A stretch of 64,000 nucleotides of DNA, from the NCBI RefSeq assembly GCF_037996645.1, contig NZ_JBBMXV010000007.1:94973-158972 (forward strand), in the 5' to 3' direction. The notes under the pieces were generated by a model. It did no database searches, was not told the origin of the DNA, and saw only the letters and a program-made list of their open reading frames with translations. This document shows positions 26,290-35,927 of this stretch, one piece after another; the first letter of the stretch is position 1, and every line of letters starts with the position of its first letter. The position numbers and the translations under genes were made by a program. Source of the stretch: Halalkalicoccus tibetensis. Lineage in GTDB: Archaea; Halobacteriota; Halobacteria; Halobacteriales; Halalkalicoccaceae.

Positions 26290-28689
26290 ATGAGTCCAGA
26301 CTCAAACACATCGGAACACCCGATCACGGCACACGGGCTTGCCCAAACGGTCCCCCAGTATCAGGACCAGCTGGAACATGCGGAAACGATCCGTGCTGTC
26401 GACGGCGAGTACGTTGATCCGTCTACAGTCCTCCGTGACGATTTCGCGGCCCGGTTTCGTGAAGCGGTCGGTGAGCTGTTCGTACATCAGGCACAGGCGC
26501 TTGAGCATCTCACCGCAGGCGAGAACGTCTGCGTTGCAACGTCAACGTCGTCCGGGAAGACCTTCGTGTACGCGTTACAAGCCGCGAGAAACCACCTCAC
26601 CAACCCAGACGCAACAGCGCTCCTGGTCTATCCGACGAAAGCACTCTCACGAGATCAAGAGCAGGAGCTCACCGCGTTCTTCAGCGATCTCGGCCTCGAC
26701 ATCTCGGTACGGGTGTATGACGGTGATACCCCACAGGATCACCGCAAGCAGATCCGCGAGACCGCGGATGTCATCATCACGAACTTCGCTGGCGTGAACG
26801 TCTATCTCGGTCAGCATCCCCGCTGGAAATCGTTCTTAGCGAACTGTGAGCTCATCGCGATAGACGAATCCCATACGTACACGGGCGTTCATGGGATGCA
26901 CGTCGCGTGGACGATTCGCCGACTTCGGCGGATCCTTGCGTATTATGAGCAGGATCCACGGCTCGTCTGTACGTCCGCAACAATCGGCAATCCTGCCGAG
27001 CACTCCGAACGCCTCACCGGAGCACCGTTCACAGTCGTCGATGGCGACGGGTCGCCACAGGCGAAGCGGGACATCGCCTTCTGGAAGCCTCCGGTCGATG
27101 AAGAGGAGATCGATCCGGATGCTGATATCGAGGATTTCTATTCGGCACAGACGAATCCTGTCCGAGAGGCGAGTTCGCTCCTTGCTCATCTCGGGCTGCA
27201 CGGCATCCAGACCCTGATGTTCACGCGCAGCCGGAAGAACGCGGAACTCGGCGCGAAGTACGCCGACTCTGCTGTACGTACCCATCCGCAATCCGGACAT
27301 CTGCGTACGGAGGCGTATCATGCAGGGCTCGGAAAGAAGACCCGTCGCAGCACGGAGTACCAGTTCAAAAGCGGGCAACTGGACGGACTGACGTCCACAA
27401 ACGCGTTGGAACTGGGTATCGATATCGGGTCGATGGACGCGACGATCCTGACGGGGTATCCCGGAACCCGCCAGTCGTTCTGGCAGCAGGTGGGTCGGTC
27501 GGGTCGTGAAGACGCCGATGCGTTGTCCGTGTTCGTCGCTCGGGCTGACGCTATCGACCAGTACATCCTCGATCATCCCGACTACGTCCTCGCAGATGCA
27601 ATCGAGGATGCCGTTATCGGCCTCGAGAACAACCCCGTGTACGCTCAACATATTCTCTGCGCTGCCGACGAACAGCCGTTAACGGCTGCGGATCGGGACT
27701 GGTTCGATGGAGAGCGGCTCGACCGTGCTGTGAAGATGTGGTCGGACGCTGGAAGGCTAGCTGGCGACCTTTCGCGTAGCGTCCGATACACCGGCCGGCC
27801 TCGGCCTCAGTCGGATATTTCGATGTACACGACATCGAACACGCAGTTCGATGTTCGGTGCTCTGGTGGTGAGATCGATATGGAACCGCTCGATAGGGAG
27901 CGAGCGTACCGTGATCACCACGAGGGTGCATTATTCCTTCATAGCGGTGTTCAGTACGAGGTCGTCGAATTCGTCGAGGACGTTCCGAATCCGTATATCA
28001 CCGTCCAGGAGGTGCAGACAAACGAGTATACGGAGACGAGCTCCGAGAAAACGATTCGAGACCTGCGGCCCGAAGCTACGCGTGATCTCGGAAACGGCTA
28101 TCGGCTCTCGTGGGGGATGGGAACGGTTGAGATACACTATACGCACTATCAGCGCAAGGAGATCCAGACAGGTACTGCGAGCACTCCGCTACAGCCCACT
28201 GGTTTACCCCCAATCGAATTGAATACGCATCTCGTGTGGATCGAGCTACCCTCGGAGTTCCAAACAACGATTCTCGAGGGAGTTGCGGATGTGGACGCAG
28301 CCTCGATGACCGACGGGGAGATCATGGAGGTGTTCGGTGGTGGGTTGCATGGTGCCGAGCATGGCATGATCAAACTCACGCCGTTGGAGTTGCGGATGGA
28401 TAAGTCGGATCTTGGGGGATTGAGCACGCCCGTTCATGCGACGACTGGTGTGCCGACCTGGTTTATTCATGACGCGGTGGAAGGTGGACTCGGATTCAGC
28501 AAACGTATTTACGAGCAATTTGATACAATTGCTAGCCGGACTCGGGATCGAGTTGTACAGTGTGAGTGTGAGGGTACGAATGGGTGTCCGGCCTGCATCA
28601 TGGATTCACAGTGTGGAAACCGAAACCAGTATCTGCATTCTGAGGCAACCACACTGGTCTTGGACAAAGTCCTTGACCAGTTTGTGTGA
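26290..28689 (+). CDS. MrfA/YprA-like DEAD/DEAH helicase with C-terminal zinc-binding DUF1998
   Basis: A 799-residue superfamily 2 helicase. Walker A is STSSGKTF (K90), motif II IAIDESHTY near residue 192, motif III TSATIGNP, motif V STNALELGIDIG, motif VI QQVGRSGRED. The C-terminal DUF1998 region has the four-Cys zinc site C758, C766, C769, C775 (CECEGTNGCPACIMDSQC). This matches B. subtilis MrfA, a 3'-5' helicase in a UvrA-independent excision pathway for interstrand crosslinks. It is co-transcribed with the MrfB-like exonuclease. All helicase motifs are intact. Confidence 0.9.
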   Translation: MSPDSNTSEHPITAHGLAQTVPQYQDQLEHAETIRAVDGEYVDPSTVLRDDFAARFREAVGELFVHQAQALEHLTAGENVCVATSTSSGKTFVYALQAARNHLTNPDATALLVYPTKALSRDQEQELTAFFSDLGLDISVRVYDGDTPQDHRKQIRETADVIITNFAGVNVYLGQHPRWKSFLANCELIAIDESHTYTGVHGMHVAWTIRRLRRILAYYEQDPRLVCTSATIGNPAEHSERLTGAPFTVVDGDGSPQAKRDIAFWKPPVDEEEIDPDADIEDFYSAQTNPVREASSLLAHLGLHGIQTLMFTRSRKNAELGAKYADSAVRTHPQSGHLRTEAYHAGLGKKTRRSTEYQFKSGQLDGLTSTNALELGIDIGSMDATILTGYPGTRQSFWQQVGRSGREDADALSVFVARADAIDQYILDHPDYVLADAIEDAVIGLENNPVYAQHILCAADEQPLTAADRDWFDGERLDRAVKMWSDAGRLAGDLSRSVRYTGRPRPQSDISMYTTSNTQFDVRCSGGEIDMEPLDRERAYRDHHEGALFLHSGVQYEVVEFVEDVPNPYITVQEVQTNEYTETSSEKTIRDLRPEATRDLGNGYRLSWGMGTVEIHYTHYQRKEIQTGTASTPLQPTGLPPIELNTHLVWIELPSEFQTTILEGVADVDAASMTDGEIMEVFGGGLHGAEHGMIKLTPLELRMDKSDLGGLSTPVHATTGVPTWFIHDAVEGGLGFSKRIYEQFDTIASRTRDRVVQCECEGTNGCPACIMDSQCGNRNQYLHSEATTLVLDKVLDQFV

Positions 28690-28797
28690 TCGAGGGATCG
28701 GCGTCTTCCCCGGATATTGGGATCTCACAATTGCATTCGCCTATCACCGATTGCGAAGAGAGAACTCTTTTTACTGAGGTAGCGAGAAACTGCTAGT

Positions 28798-28871
28798 GCC
28801 GGGGTAGCTCAGCCTGGCAGAGCAACTCCTTTGTAAGGAGTCTGTCAAGAGTTCAAATCTCTTTCCCGGCT
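28798..28871 (+). tRNA. tRNA-Thr (anticodon TGT)
   Basis: A full cloverleaf can be folded. The acceptor stem pairs GCCGGGG with TCCCGGC (one G-U), the D-arm is GCTC/GAGC, the anticodon stem ACTCC/GGAGT has loop TTTGTAA with anticodon TGT at 28832-28834, and the T-arm is AAGAG-TTCAAAT-CTCTT. The discriminator base is T, as expected for archaeal tRNA-Thr, and no intron is present. It sits about 108 nt after the helicase gene. tRNA genes on accessory replicons are often integration sites; no second copy of its 3' end was noticed in this window. Confidence 0.97.
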
Positions 28872-29024
28872 CGTTACAGCCGTTTCAAACTCTGAAGCGG
28901 ACGCATTCGCTCCACATCCTTTCAACCTAATTCCCTACTAGAGACGAGTAGTAACCACCAAACTACCTTTGAACAGCTGTCCCTCGATTCAGAAGTAGAG
29001 CATCTATAGAAACGAGTTCATCGA

Positions 29025-29924
29025 TTAGATGTACCGGCCCTCGGATTCGTAGACCGACGGGTCGTCTTTGTACTTGTGTGCGATATCTTCGAGAGTTCTG
29101 AACTCTGCGTTCTCATGCCCTTTAACGTACTTGATGAAGTCCTCTAAGTGCGGGATCATATGCGGGAGTCCATGCAGATCCGGATGAATCGTGAACGTAT
29201 AGACGCCGGCACCCCGCCGATTGTACAGGTAGTCGAACTGCTTCTTGTAGTACTGTTCATACATCATCTCCGGATCCTTATAGCCAGCATGATAGGTCGG
29301 CTGCTTGATGAACAACATCGCGGGAATATCGTCACGGTACCAGCTGATCGGGATTTCAACGATATCGGTCTCCTCCCCGTACTGATAGGGTTCCGTCCAC
29401 GTCTCGGGATCCTGGTCGTATTTGATCTTCTCCCAGCTATCGCCTTTGCGCATCCAGCCCGGTTCGAACTCGCGTTCCATCAGGCTGCTATCATAGAGAA
29501 AACCATGCTCTTCGACGAGCTCCGGAGTATTCTCGCTGAACTCCCACCAACTCGCTCGATGGCCGACCGGCTCCTGTCCGGTTACGTCCTCGACCAGCTC
29601 CTTCGAGAGCTGGAGGATTTCGTCTTCCTGCTCTCGAGAAAGGTCAGTCGGATTCTCGTGAGAATAGCCGTGCACACCGATCTCATGGCCGGCGTCCGCG
29701 ACAGCTTGCACTTCCTCACGGAACGTCTCGATTGTGTGTCCAGGGATATACCACGAGGTATCGATATCCTCATCCTCGAATAGTTGCACCATTCGAGGAA
29801 TTCCTTCGTTCCCAGCGGACAAGCCCCGCGACAGATCCGCTGGCGAATCTTCGCCCCCGTACGAGCCTAGCCAACCAGCGACACAGTCAGCATCGACACC
29901 GATGGCTACGTCAATATCTCCCAT
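29025..29924 (-). CDS. Polysaccharide deacetylase-family hydrolase (HpPgdA/PuuE-like)
   Basis: A 299-residue NodB-fold hydrolase. The first metal motif is VDADCVAGWL (D11, D13), the second EIGVHGYSHENP with H85 and H89; VGHRASWW follows, and the C-terminal TFTIHPDLHG supplies the last catalytic His. The opening GVDADC and the GEDSPADLSRG segment resemble the HpPgdA and cyclic-imidase/allantoinase-type (PuuE) subgroup rather than chitin deacetylases. It may hydrolyse an amide or imide in the cytoplasm, as no signal peptide is present. The gene is monocistronic, and the substrate is unknown. Confidence 0.85.
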   Translation of the reverse strand: MGDIDVAIGVDADCVAGWLGSYGGEDSPADLSRGLSAGNEGIPRMVQLFEDEDIDTSWYIPGHTIETFREEVQAVADAGHEIGVHGYSHENPTDLSREQEDEILQLSKELVEDVTGQEPVGHRASWWEFSENTPELVEEHGFLYDSSLMEREFEPGWMRKGDSWEKIKYDQDPETWTEPYQYGEETDIVEIPISWYRDDIPAMLFIKQPTYHAGYKDPEMMYEQYYKKQFDYLYNRRGAGVYTFTIHPDLHGLPHMIPHLEDFIKYVKGHENAEFRTLEDIAHKYKDDPSVYESEGRYI

Positions 29925-30360
29925 GATCCACGGCGTACTACTCTCTCCAGGGGAATAGGTGTATGTCTACCAGAATTTTTTGATCCGAGTGTATAGTGAC
30001 CAGAGGAGTTCCATAGCGCCTCTATGCCCCTTCCATAGCGACAGCTAAGTCCCTATTGGCAATTGGCATTCTGTCTGTAGTGACCGCCTCGCCGAAATAG
30101 GTGCGGAAAAGAAAGGATACACCCCATGCTGGCGCTGTACCAGTGGTAGTCACCAATTGTTTTCACTCATACACCTCCCTCTGAGCAGGCAGAGACAAAT
30201 GGCTTGTAATGCCTCATCGATGCGGCTGGATACAGATCTCGGACCGAGTCGAACGTGGTTCCCTACAACGGGACAATAATCGATATTGAACCAGAGGAAG
30301 CCGCGCGGTTCATACTATCTTATTCAACGGCAATATCCTGCCAGTAGAACTCGATATTGA
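29925..30360. other. Intergenic region between deacetylase and archaeal ATPase genes
   Basis: About 435 nt. The left end is the promoter side of the leftward deacetylase gene. No gene, RNA or repeat was recognised. Confidence 0.4.
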
Positions 30361-31734
30361 TTATACAACAGAGAGTACATCAGACAGATCGTAGAGATAG
30401 ACATCGTTTCGAGATTTAGCTGCACGTGTGAGATCATCGGTGTACCCAGAGCGGCTAAATAAGACGTACAGCGGTTGAGTGTTCGCTGGTTCATCTGCCC
30501 ACCGTACTTCCGACGTCGTTTGCTCGAGGTTCGAAAGTACACCTTCACTCACCGGTTGTGACGTGAACTTACACTCACCAGCCACGAGGCCCTCCTCACT
30601 CAGCCCAAGGACATCCAGCTCGTGCTGTTTGAACCACCACTGACCGACATTGGAGAACCGTCGGTCGACAAGCCGTGGCAGCGCGCGCTGACAGAGCCGC
30701 TCGAACAACGGGCTCACATGATCCGCAAGCTCCGGTGCGACGAACTCGTCATACGCGTTCTCTCCGAGAATTCGAAGTCGATCTTGATTCCCGTATACGA
30801 ACCGGAACCAGAAACGGAACAACGGTGCAGCGATACGATATCGACCCCGTTTCGATGCAGTCGGTGATGCTGTTACAGGAATATGTCGTTCAACGAGACG
30901 CAGCCGACGGAGCTTCTGGAGATACGTACTAAGCGATTGGGACTCCACACCGGCCATGCCTGCGATCTCGTTCGGTGTTCGGCGGCCGTGTGCTAGCGCC
31001 CGAAGGATACTGAAATACGTGTTCGGTTGCCGGAGTTCAGTTCGAAGCAGGAATTCCGGTTCCGTATACAGGAGCCCGCGCTCGGAGAGAATCGACTGTT
31101 GAACGTTCGTTGCTAATGGCTGATCAGGATCAATGGTCTGGAGATAATGCGGTGTTCCTCCATAGATCGCCCATGCCGTGATCGCCGTCTCGGGGTTATA
31201 TTCCGGGAAAAATCGACGTGCATCACTGGCCGAGAGCGGTTTCAAATCAATCGTCGCGGTCCGACGGCCATACAGCGGTGCACTCCCGGACAGAACTTTC
31301 TCTTCCATGACGCTGATCGATGAGCCGACGAGAACGAGCGTCATGCCGGTCTCTTGTAACTGCGTGTCCCAGACGCGCTGAATTCTCGAGGGGAGGGACT
31401 CGTCTTCCTCGAGGAGGAACGGGAACTCGTCAATAACGACGATAGCATCCTCCTCACCAAGCGCTTCGAACAGTGCTTCCCAGTCTCGACGAACGTTCCG
31501 TAGTGACGGGAACTGCGCGGTTGCAGTGTCGACGAACTGCTCGAGTTGATTCTGCGCAGTGGATTCGACCGCCTGATAGTAGATCGCATTGTTCCGATCC
31601 GCGATGGATTGTCGGACTAACTCGCTCTTCCCGAGCCGACGACGTCCGTAAATTACGACGAATTCCGCCGTCTCGGACTCGTAACACTCTGTAAGTTGAT
31701 CGAGTTCCTCGTCTCGATCAACAAATCCGACCAT
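30361..31734 (-). CDS. Archaeal AAA ATPase with DUF234-type nuclease-like domain
   Basis: A 457-residue protein of the archaeal ATPase family. Walker A is GRRRLGKSE (residues 30-38), Walker B IVVIDEFPFLLEE, and the arginine-finger region is in GSSISVMEEKVLSGSAPLYG. A winged helix follows (TPNEIAGMAGVESQSLSTYL), then the DUF234 domain with FRFWFRFVYGNQDR and WWFKQHELDVLGL...GECKFT, which has the E-x-K spacing of PD-(D/E)XK nucleases. Such proteins are often plasmid- or virus-borne; the function is unknown. The gene is monocistronic with an AT-rich promoter at 31740-31810. Confidence 0.88.
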   Translation of the reverse strand: MVGFVDRDEELDQLTECYESETAEFVVIYGRRRLGKSELVRQSIADRNNAIYYQAVESTAQNQLEQFVDTATAQFPSLRNVRRDWEALFEALGEEDAIVVIDEFPFLLEEDESLPSRIQRVWDTQLQETGMTLVLVGSSISVMEEKVLSGSAPLYGRRTATIDLKPLSASDARRFFPEYNPETAITAWAIYGGTPHYLQTIDPDQPLATNVQQSILSERGLLYTEPEFLLRTELRQPNTYFSILRALAHGRRTPNEIAGMAGVESQSLSTYLQKLRRLRLVERHIPVTASPTASKRGRYRIAAPLFRFWFRFVYGNQDRLRILGENAYDEFVAPELADHVSPLFERLCQRALPRLVDRRFSNVGQWWFKQHELDVLGLSEEGLVAGECKFTSQPVSEGVLSNLEQTTSEVRWADEPANTQPLYVLFSRSGYTDDLTRAAKSRNDVYLYDLSDVLSVV

Positions 31735-31892
31735 GCAACACTGTGACTCTATACTCGTATAGAACTATCGAATTTGGAAATCTAGATTTATGAAATCTAG
31801 ATTTCTTCTCTCGAAGATCGGTTCTCGATGAGCATTGCCCTCTTTGCAGGTACCCTGATCGTTATTATGACTACTGTTCCCATGACTCATGG

Positions 31893-32990
31893 ATGGCTTC
31901 ATATGACTTCAAACGACGATCATTCATGCAAATGATGGGGATTACCGGTGGCGCAGGACTCACAAGCAGTACTGCTGGAGGGACCGAAGACGAGGCGGAA
32001 GAGGCCGAACTATCGGAATATGATGGGACCGTCGTGCAAGTACTGAGTATGGGCGGGACGATTGCAAGCACCCCTGGAGAGGGAGGGGCATCCCCGTCTC
32101 AAAGTGGTGACGCGCTGATCGAATCAGTGCCCGAGCTAAACGATTATGCTGACGAGATCCTCGTTGATCAAGTCACGCAACTGGGGAGCTTTAATCTCGA
32201 GCAGAGTGACGTCGCCGATCTCGGCGAGGCCGCTCGCGACGTTGAGGACATCGCTGACGGTATCGTCGTAACTCACGGTACCGATACGATGGAAGAATCG
32301 GCGTACCACCTGGATTTAGCGTTAGATCTCGACATCCCGGTTGTCTTCACTGGTGCCCAGCGTCGGCCGGATGAAGTGAGTACAGATGGGCCTGCGAATC
32401 TCATAACCTCGTTCCGGGCTGCGACACACGGGGAGATTCGTAGCGGTGTCTACATCGCTTTCAACGAGGAACTGCATGCAGCCCGCGATGTAACGAAGAC
32501 GCACTCGAGCAAGCTAGAGACATTCGAATCACCGGACAAAGGCCCGGTTGCGGTATTTACACGCGACGACGCGCGACTATTCCGCGAGCCGAGGAGCTAC
32601 TCTGCGTCGCTTCCCGCGCTCCGTCCAAATAAAACGGTGTCAATCGCTTCCTCCGGACAGGGAATGGATGACCGGCAGATCCGGGTTGCAATCGAACAAG
32701 GCGATGATGGACTCGTTCTCGATGGGTTCGGCCTCGGGAATACCAGCGAAACGTTGAGTGATGCTGTCCGGGATGCAGTCGATAGTGGCATACCCGTCGT
32801 TGTGACGTCGCGGACGTATGCAGGCACACTTAACGCGATCTACGGAGATGGTGGTGGGCAAACACTGCAGGATCACGGTGCGCTCAGTGGCGAGGATTTA
32901 CCCGCTCACAAGGCACGAATCAAGCTCCTGTTGGCGCTGGAGGCAACGGAGAGCATGACGGAACTTCGCGAATACTTCGGCTCGTGGTGA
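31893..32990 (+). CDS. L-asparaginase with Tat-like leader
   Basis: A 365-residue type I/II asparaginase. The N-terminus FKRRSFMQMMGITGGAGLTS is a twin-arginine-type signal and is followed by an acidic linker. The catalytic motifs are SMGGTIASTP (first Thr) and VVTHGTDTMEESAYHL (second Thr, Asp), with VVFTGAQRRPDE next to them. It hydrolyses asparagine to aspartate and ammonia, probably outside the cell or at its surface. An M20 peptidase gene follows 50 nt downstream on the same strand, and SHMT and transporter genes lie beyond. The start at 31893 places the leader at residue 8. Confidence 0.9.
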   Translation: MASYDFKRRSFMQMMGITGGAGLTSSTAGGTEDEAEEAELSEYDGTVVQVLSMGGTIASTPGEGGASPSQSGDALIESVPELNDYADEILVDQVTQLGSFNLEQSDVADLGEAARDVEDIADGIVVTHGTDTMEESAYHLDLALDLDIPVVFTGAQRRPDEVSTDGPANLITSFRAATHGEIRSGVYIAFNEELHAARDVTKTHSSKLETFESPDKGPVAVFTRDDARLFREPRSYSASLPALRPNKTVSIASSGQGMDDRQIRVAIEQGDDGLVLDGFGLGNTSETLSDAVRDAVDSGIPVVVTSRTYAGTLNAIYGDGGGQTLQDHGALSGEDLPAHKARIKLLLALEATESMTELREYFGSW

Positions 32991-33040
32991 GCGCTTCGAG
33001 AACTGATGTTATAATGGAAGCGTGAGAACTGGTGGTACGC

Positions 33041-34099
33041 ATGGATCCGATCACGCTTCTGGAACAGCTCATCAAAATTGAAAGTGATTCGGAGATCGCC
33101 CGTATTCAGGACTTCATTCTGGATCAACTCAGTGACGCTGACCTCGATTCTACCGGCTGTATCATTGCTCGGAAGGAAGGCGATGAACCGGGACCATCAC
33201 TCCTGCTCAACACGCATATGGACGTCGTCTCTCCTCATCTCGAGTTTGAACGGGATGGTGGTCGTATCAAAGGACGTGGAGCAGCCGATGCGAAAGGGAG
33301 TCTCGCAGCGATGATGAGTGCATTCTCCGCAGTGGAACCGACAGCCGGTAGCGTCGAGCTCGTGATCTCACCGGATGAAGAGACTACCCAGCAAGGCCTC
33401 TACAACTACCTCTCCGAAGGGATCGATATCGACTTTGCAATCGTTGGTGAACCGACCGGGTTAGATGTGTGTCCGGCAGCTCGCGGGCACTATGACCTTC
33501 TTGTCACCCTTACTGGTGAATCTGCCCATGGTGCAACACCTGAAAGCGGTGTCAATGCAACTCGCTGTGCTGCAGCTGCAATTGCTCGTATCGAACGTCT
33601 CCCACAGCTAACCGATGATCTACTGGGGACGAACAGTTTCACGCCAACGATCATTCGCGGTGGGAACCGTCCAAACCAGGTCCCAGATCACGCGGAATTC
33701 GTCGTCGATTACCGAACCGTCCCCGCTGAATCGCGTGAGGAAGCCATTTCGACCATCGAGCAAGCTCTCGATGGTATCCGCTGTGAGTATACCGTAGACC
33801 TCTACGAGAACGGATCTTCGCTAGCCGCGTTCAAAACAGACTCTTCGGATCCGTTCGTCGCTTCGTTCCAGTCTCATACCGAAGCTGAAACCGGATTCAC
33901 GCCGGCGATCAAACCGTTTGACGCGGCGACAGAGGCAGCCTTTTTCGCTCCGTACGCCCCGGTCGTTGTCTTTGGACCGGGACGGATTAGCGACGGTGAT
34001 CAGCCAATCGCGCATTCAGCACGCGAATTCGTTCCGGTCGCTGACGTTGAGAATGCGGCTCACGTGCTAACGGAATACCTCACAACCCAGCTCGATTGA
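33041..34099 (+). CDS. M20-family metallopeptidase (ArgE/DapE/CPG2 type)
   Basis: A 352-residue dinuclear zinc hydrolase. The metal ligands appear in order: H and D in NTHMDVV, D in GRGAADAKGSL, the catalytic and bridging Glu pair in SPDEETTQQG, a ligand in VGEPTG, and His in PIAHSAREF. The dimerisation lid domain sits between about 165 and 275 (HYDLLVTLTGESAHGATPES). Such enzymes deacylate N-acyl amino acids or cleave dipeptides. ATG 33041 is preferred to an upstream GTG. With asparaginase and an SHMT-like gene beside it, it probably helps release free amino acids. Confidence 0.88.
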   Translation: MDPITLLEQLIKIESDSEIARIQDFILDQLSDADLDSTGCIIARKEGDEPGPSLLLNTHMDVVSPHLEFERDGGRIKGRGAADAKGSLAAMMSAFSAVEPTAGSVELVISPDEETTQQGLYNYLSEGIDIDFAIVGEPTGLDVCPAARGHYDLLVTLTGESAHGATPESGVNATRCAAAAIARIERLPQLTDDLLGTNSFTPTIIRGGNRPNQVPDHAEFVVDYRTVPAESREEAISTIEQALDGIRCEYTVDLYENGSSLAAFKTDSSDPFVASFQSHTEAETGFTPAIKPFDAATEAAFFAPYAPVVVFGPGRISDGDQPIAHSAREFVPVADVENAAHVLTEYLTTQLD

Positions 34100-34109
34100 C
34101 GCCCATTAC

Positions 34110-35348
34110 TCACTGGTATGTCTGACACAGGGATTCGATTTCGGTTGCGATCAGCTCCAATTCGTGTTCCTCTCGAATATTATCGAGGGCGCGGACAATC
34201 CATTCTGCGATGGCTTCCATATCGCTCTCGGTGAACCCCTGCGCTGTGAGGTTCGTCGTCCCGAATCGAAGACCGCTTGCGTCGGATGGCTGCCGTGGAT
34301 CGTTCGGAACTGACGCTTTGTTCGCGATCACACCTGCTGCTTCTAGAGCCTGTTCAGCCTCAGATCCAGCGATGTTGTGGTGGGACTCCTGCAGATCGAT
34401 CAGTACGATATGTGTGTCCGTTCCATCGGTCATAACACGTATTCCGTGATCCGAGAGAGACGCTGCGAGTGAACGCGCATTCGCGATGACACGGTCGATA
34501 TACTCGGTGAACGTCGGTTTGAGTGCTTCTGCGAAGCCGACTGCTTTCCCAGCAATATTCGGCATCGCCGCCCCACCCTGTAATCGCGGGAACAATGCTG
34601 TATCGATTGCTTCTGCGTACTCTTCGTCGCTGAGTATGAACCCGCCCCGTCCCGTTCGGATCGTTTTGTATGTCGAACCGGTACAGAAATCCGCGACACC
34701 AACCGGGGATGGATAGCGATCTGCAGCGATCAACCCGGACAGGTGAGCGATATCCGCCAGATGGTATGCATCAGCTGTATCCGCAGTTTCTTGGATTTGC
34801 TGCCAATCGATCTCGCGTGGGTACGTTGAGTACCCTGAAATAATCATATCCGGGTCGACTGTTTCGGCTCGTTGTGCGATCTCATCGTAATTGAGACGTC
34901 CGGTATCAGTATCCAAGTGATAGTACTCTGTGTCGTAGAGATCACCGCTCACATGAAGATCGGATCCGTGCGTAATATGGCCGCCGTCACTCGGATCAAG
35001 GGAGAGGATCGTATCGCCCGGTTCCAGCACTGCGAGATAGACAGCAAGGTTCGCGAGCGAACCGCTGTGTGGCTGAACGTTGACGTGATCTGCCCCCCAA
35101 AGGTCTTTCGCGTACTCGATTGCTAGCGATTCAATCTCGTCGATGTTCTCGGCGCCAGGATAGAGACGTGAACCCGGATATCCAAGTGCATTCCTGTTCG
35201 TCAGAACGCTTCCTTGCGCTTCCTGAACAGCAGGGGTGGCGATATTCTCAGAAGCGATCATCATAAGACTCGTTTGTTGGAGCTCTTCTTCGTGCTCGAT
35301 AGCTTGGTTGGTATCTGGGTCGGCTGATCGAACGTGCTCGTCTGGCAT
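34110..35348 (-). CDS. Serine hydroxymethyltransferase-like PLP enzyme (divergent)
   Basis: A 412-residue fold-type I PLP enzyme of the SHMT family. Typical segments are MMIASENIATPAVQEAQGS, HVNVQPHSGSLANLAVY, DIAHLSGLIAADRYPSPVGV (D199, H202) and the PLP-lysine motif TGSTYKTIRTGRGG (K228). Canonical SHMT has T-H-K before the Lys and PRGG after it; here they are T-Y-K and GRGG, and the substrate-side segment reads YPGSRLYPGAENIDEIE. This suggests changed specificity, for instance another beta-hydroxy amino acid. It is convergent with the M20 gene (10 nt apart) and transcribed away from the membrane pair. Confidence 0.85.
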   Translation of the reverse strand: MPDEHVRSADPDTNQAIEHEEELQQTSLMMIASENIATPAVQEAQGSVLTNRNALGYPGSRLYPGAENIDEIESLAIEYAKDLWGADHVNVQPHSGSLANLAVYLAVLEPGDTILSLDPSDGGHITHGSDLHVSGDLYDTEYYHLDTDTGRLNYDEIAQRAETVDPDMIISGYSTYPREIDWQQIQETADTADAYHLADIAHLSGLIAADRYPSPVGVADFCTGSTYKTIRTGRGGFILSDEEYAEAIDTALFPRLQGGAAMPNIAGKAVGFAEALKPTFTEYIDRVIANARSLAASLSDHGIRVMTDGTDTHIVLIDLQESHHNIAGSEAEQALEAAGVIANKASVPNDPRQPSDASGLRFGTTNLTAQGFTESDMEAIAEWIVRALDNIREEHELELIATEIESLCQTYQ

Positions 35349-35456
35349 TCTATGTAGTCAGTTCCGACGTAGTGAAATTAGTATGCCGGTATAACATACC
35401 ACGAACTCTGAATAGGTAATTCGGAAACGTACGATAACGGTAACTGAGAGCTAGTG

Positions 35457-35927
35457 TTAGATGATTCCTTGCATGTCAAGGATGAGTTCTGCAATGAGTG
35501 CGGACCCAACGAACGTCCCGAACATTGCAATCACCGTGATAATTACTAGTTTCCAGCTGATCTGCTTCAATCGATCTGCTTGCATTGCGACGGAGAGGCC
35601 TGCATACGCCAGAATTGGAGTGGCTGTCGCCAAGAAGTCGATCCGTTCAGTGTACTCCAAGAACGGGCCTTGGACCGGTGAGAACGGGAGGGCTAAGATG
35701 GTTGCAATGAGAATCGCCCACGCAATTCCAGGAAAGTTGACTGGGACTTCTCGTGCTAGCACTAACGATACTAGTCCAATTGCGATGATCATGATCATGC
35801 CTGGAATCGCTTCGATGATGCCGATCCCATAGCCAACGGTGTTCCCGATGATCGTGATAATGCCGACGATGATCAGCATCTTCAGTGACTCAATCGCGTA
35901 GGTCGCTCGATCCATGTCAGTCATCAC
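35457..35927 (-). CDS. Small multipass membrane protein, partner of the DUF3100-like protein
   Basis: A 156-residue protein with about five hydrophobic segments (LKMLIIVGIITIIGNTVGYG, then MIMIIAIGLVSLVLA, and others to the C-terminus). It overlaps the end of the upstream gene by 11 nt, so the two are translationally coupled and likely form one complex. I do not recognise it by name. Location and size suggest the smaller subunit of a transporter. Confidence 0.7.
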   Translation of the reverse strand: MMTDMDRATYAIESLKMLIIVGIITIIGNTVGYGIGIIEAIPGMIMIIAIGLVSLVLAREVPVNFPGIAWAILIATILALPFSPVQGPFLEYTERIDFLATATPILAYAGLSVAMQADRLKQISWKLVIITVIAMFGTFVGSALIAELILDMQGII

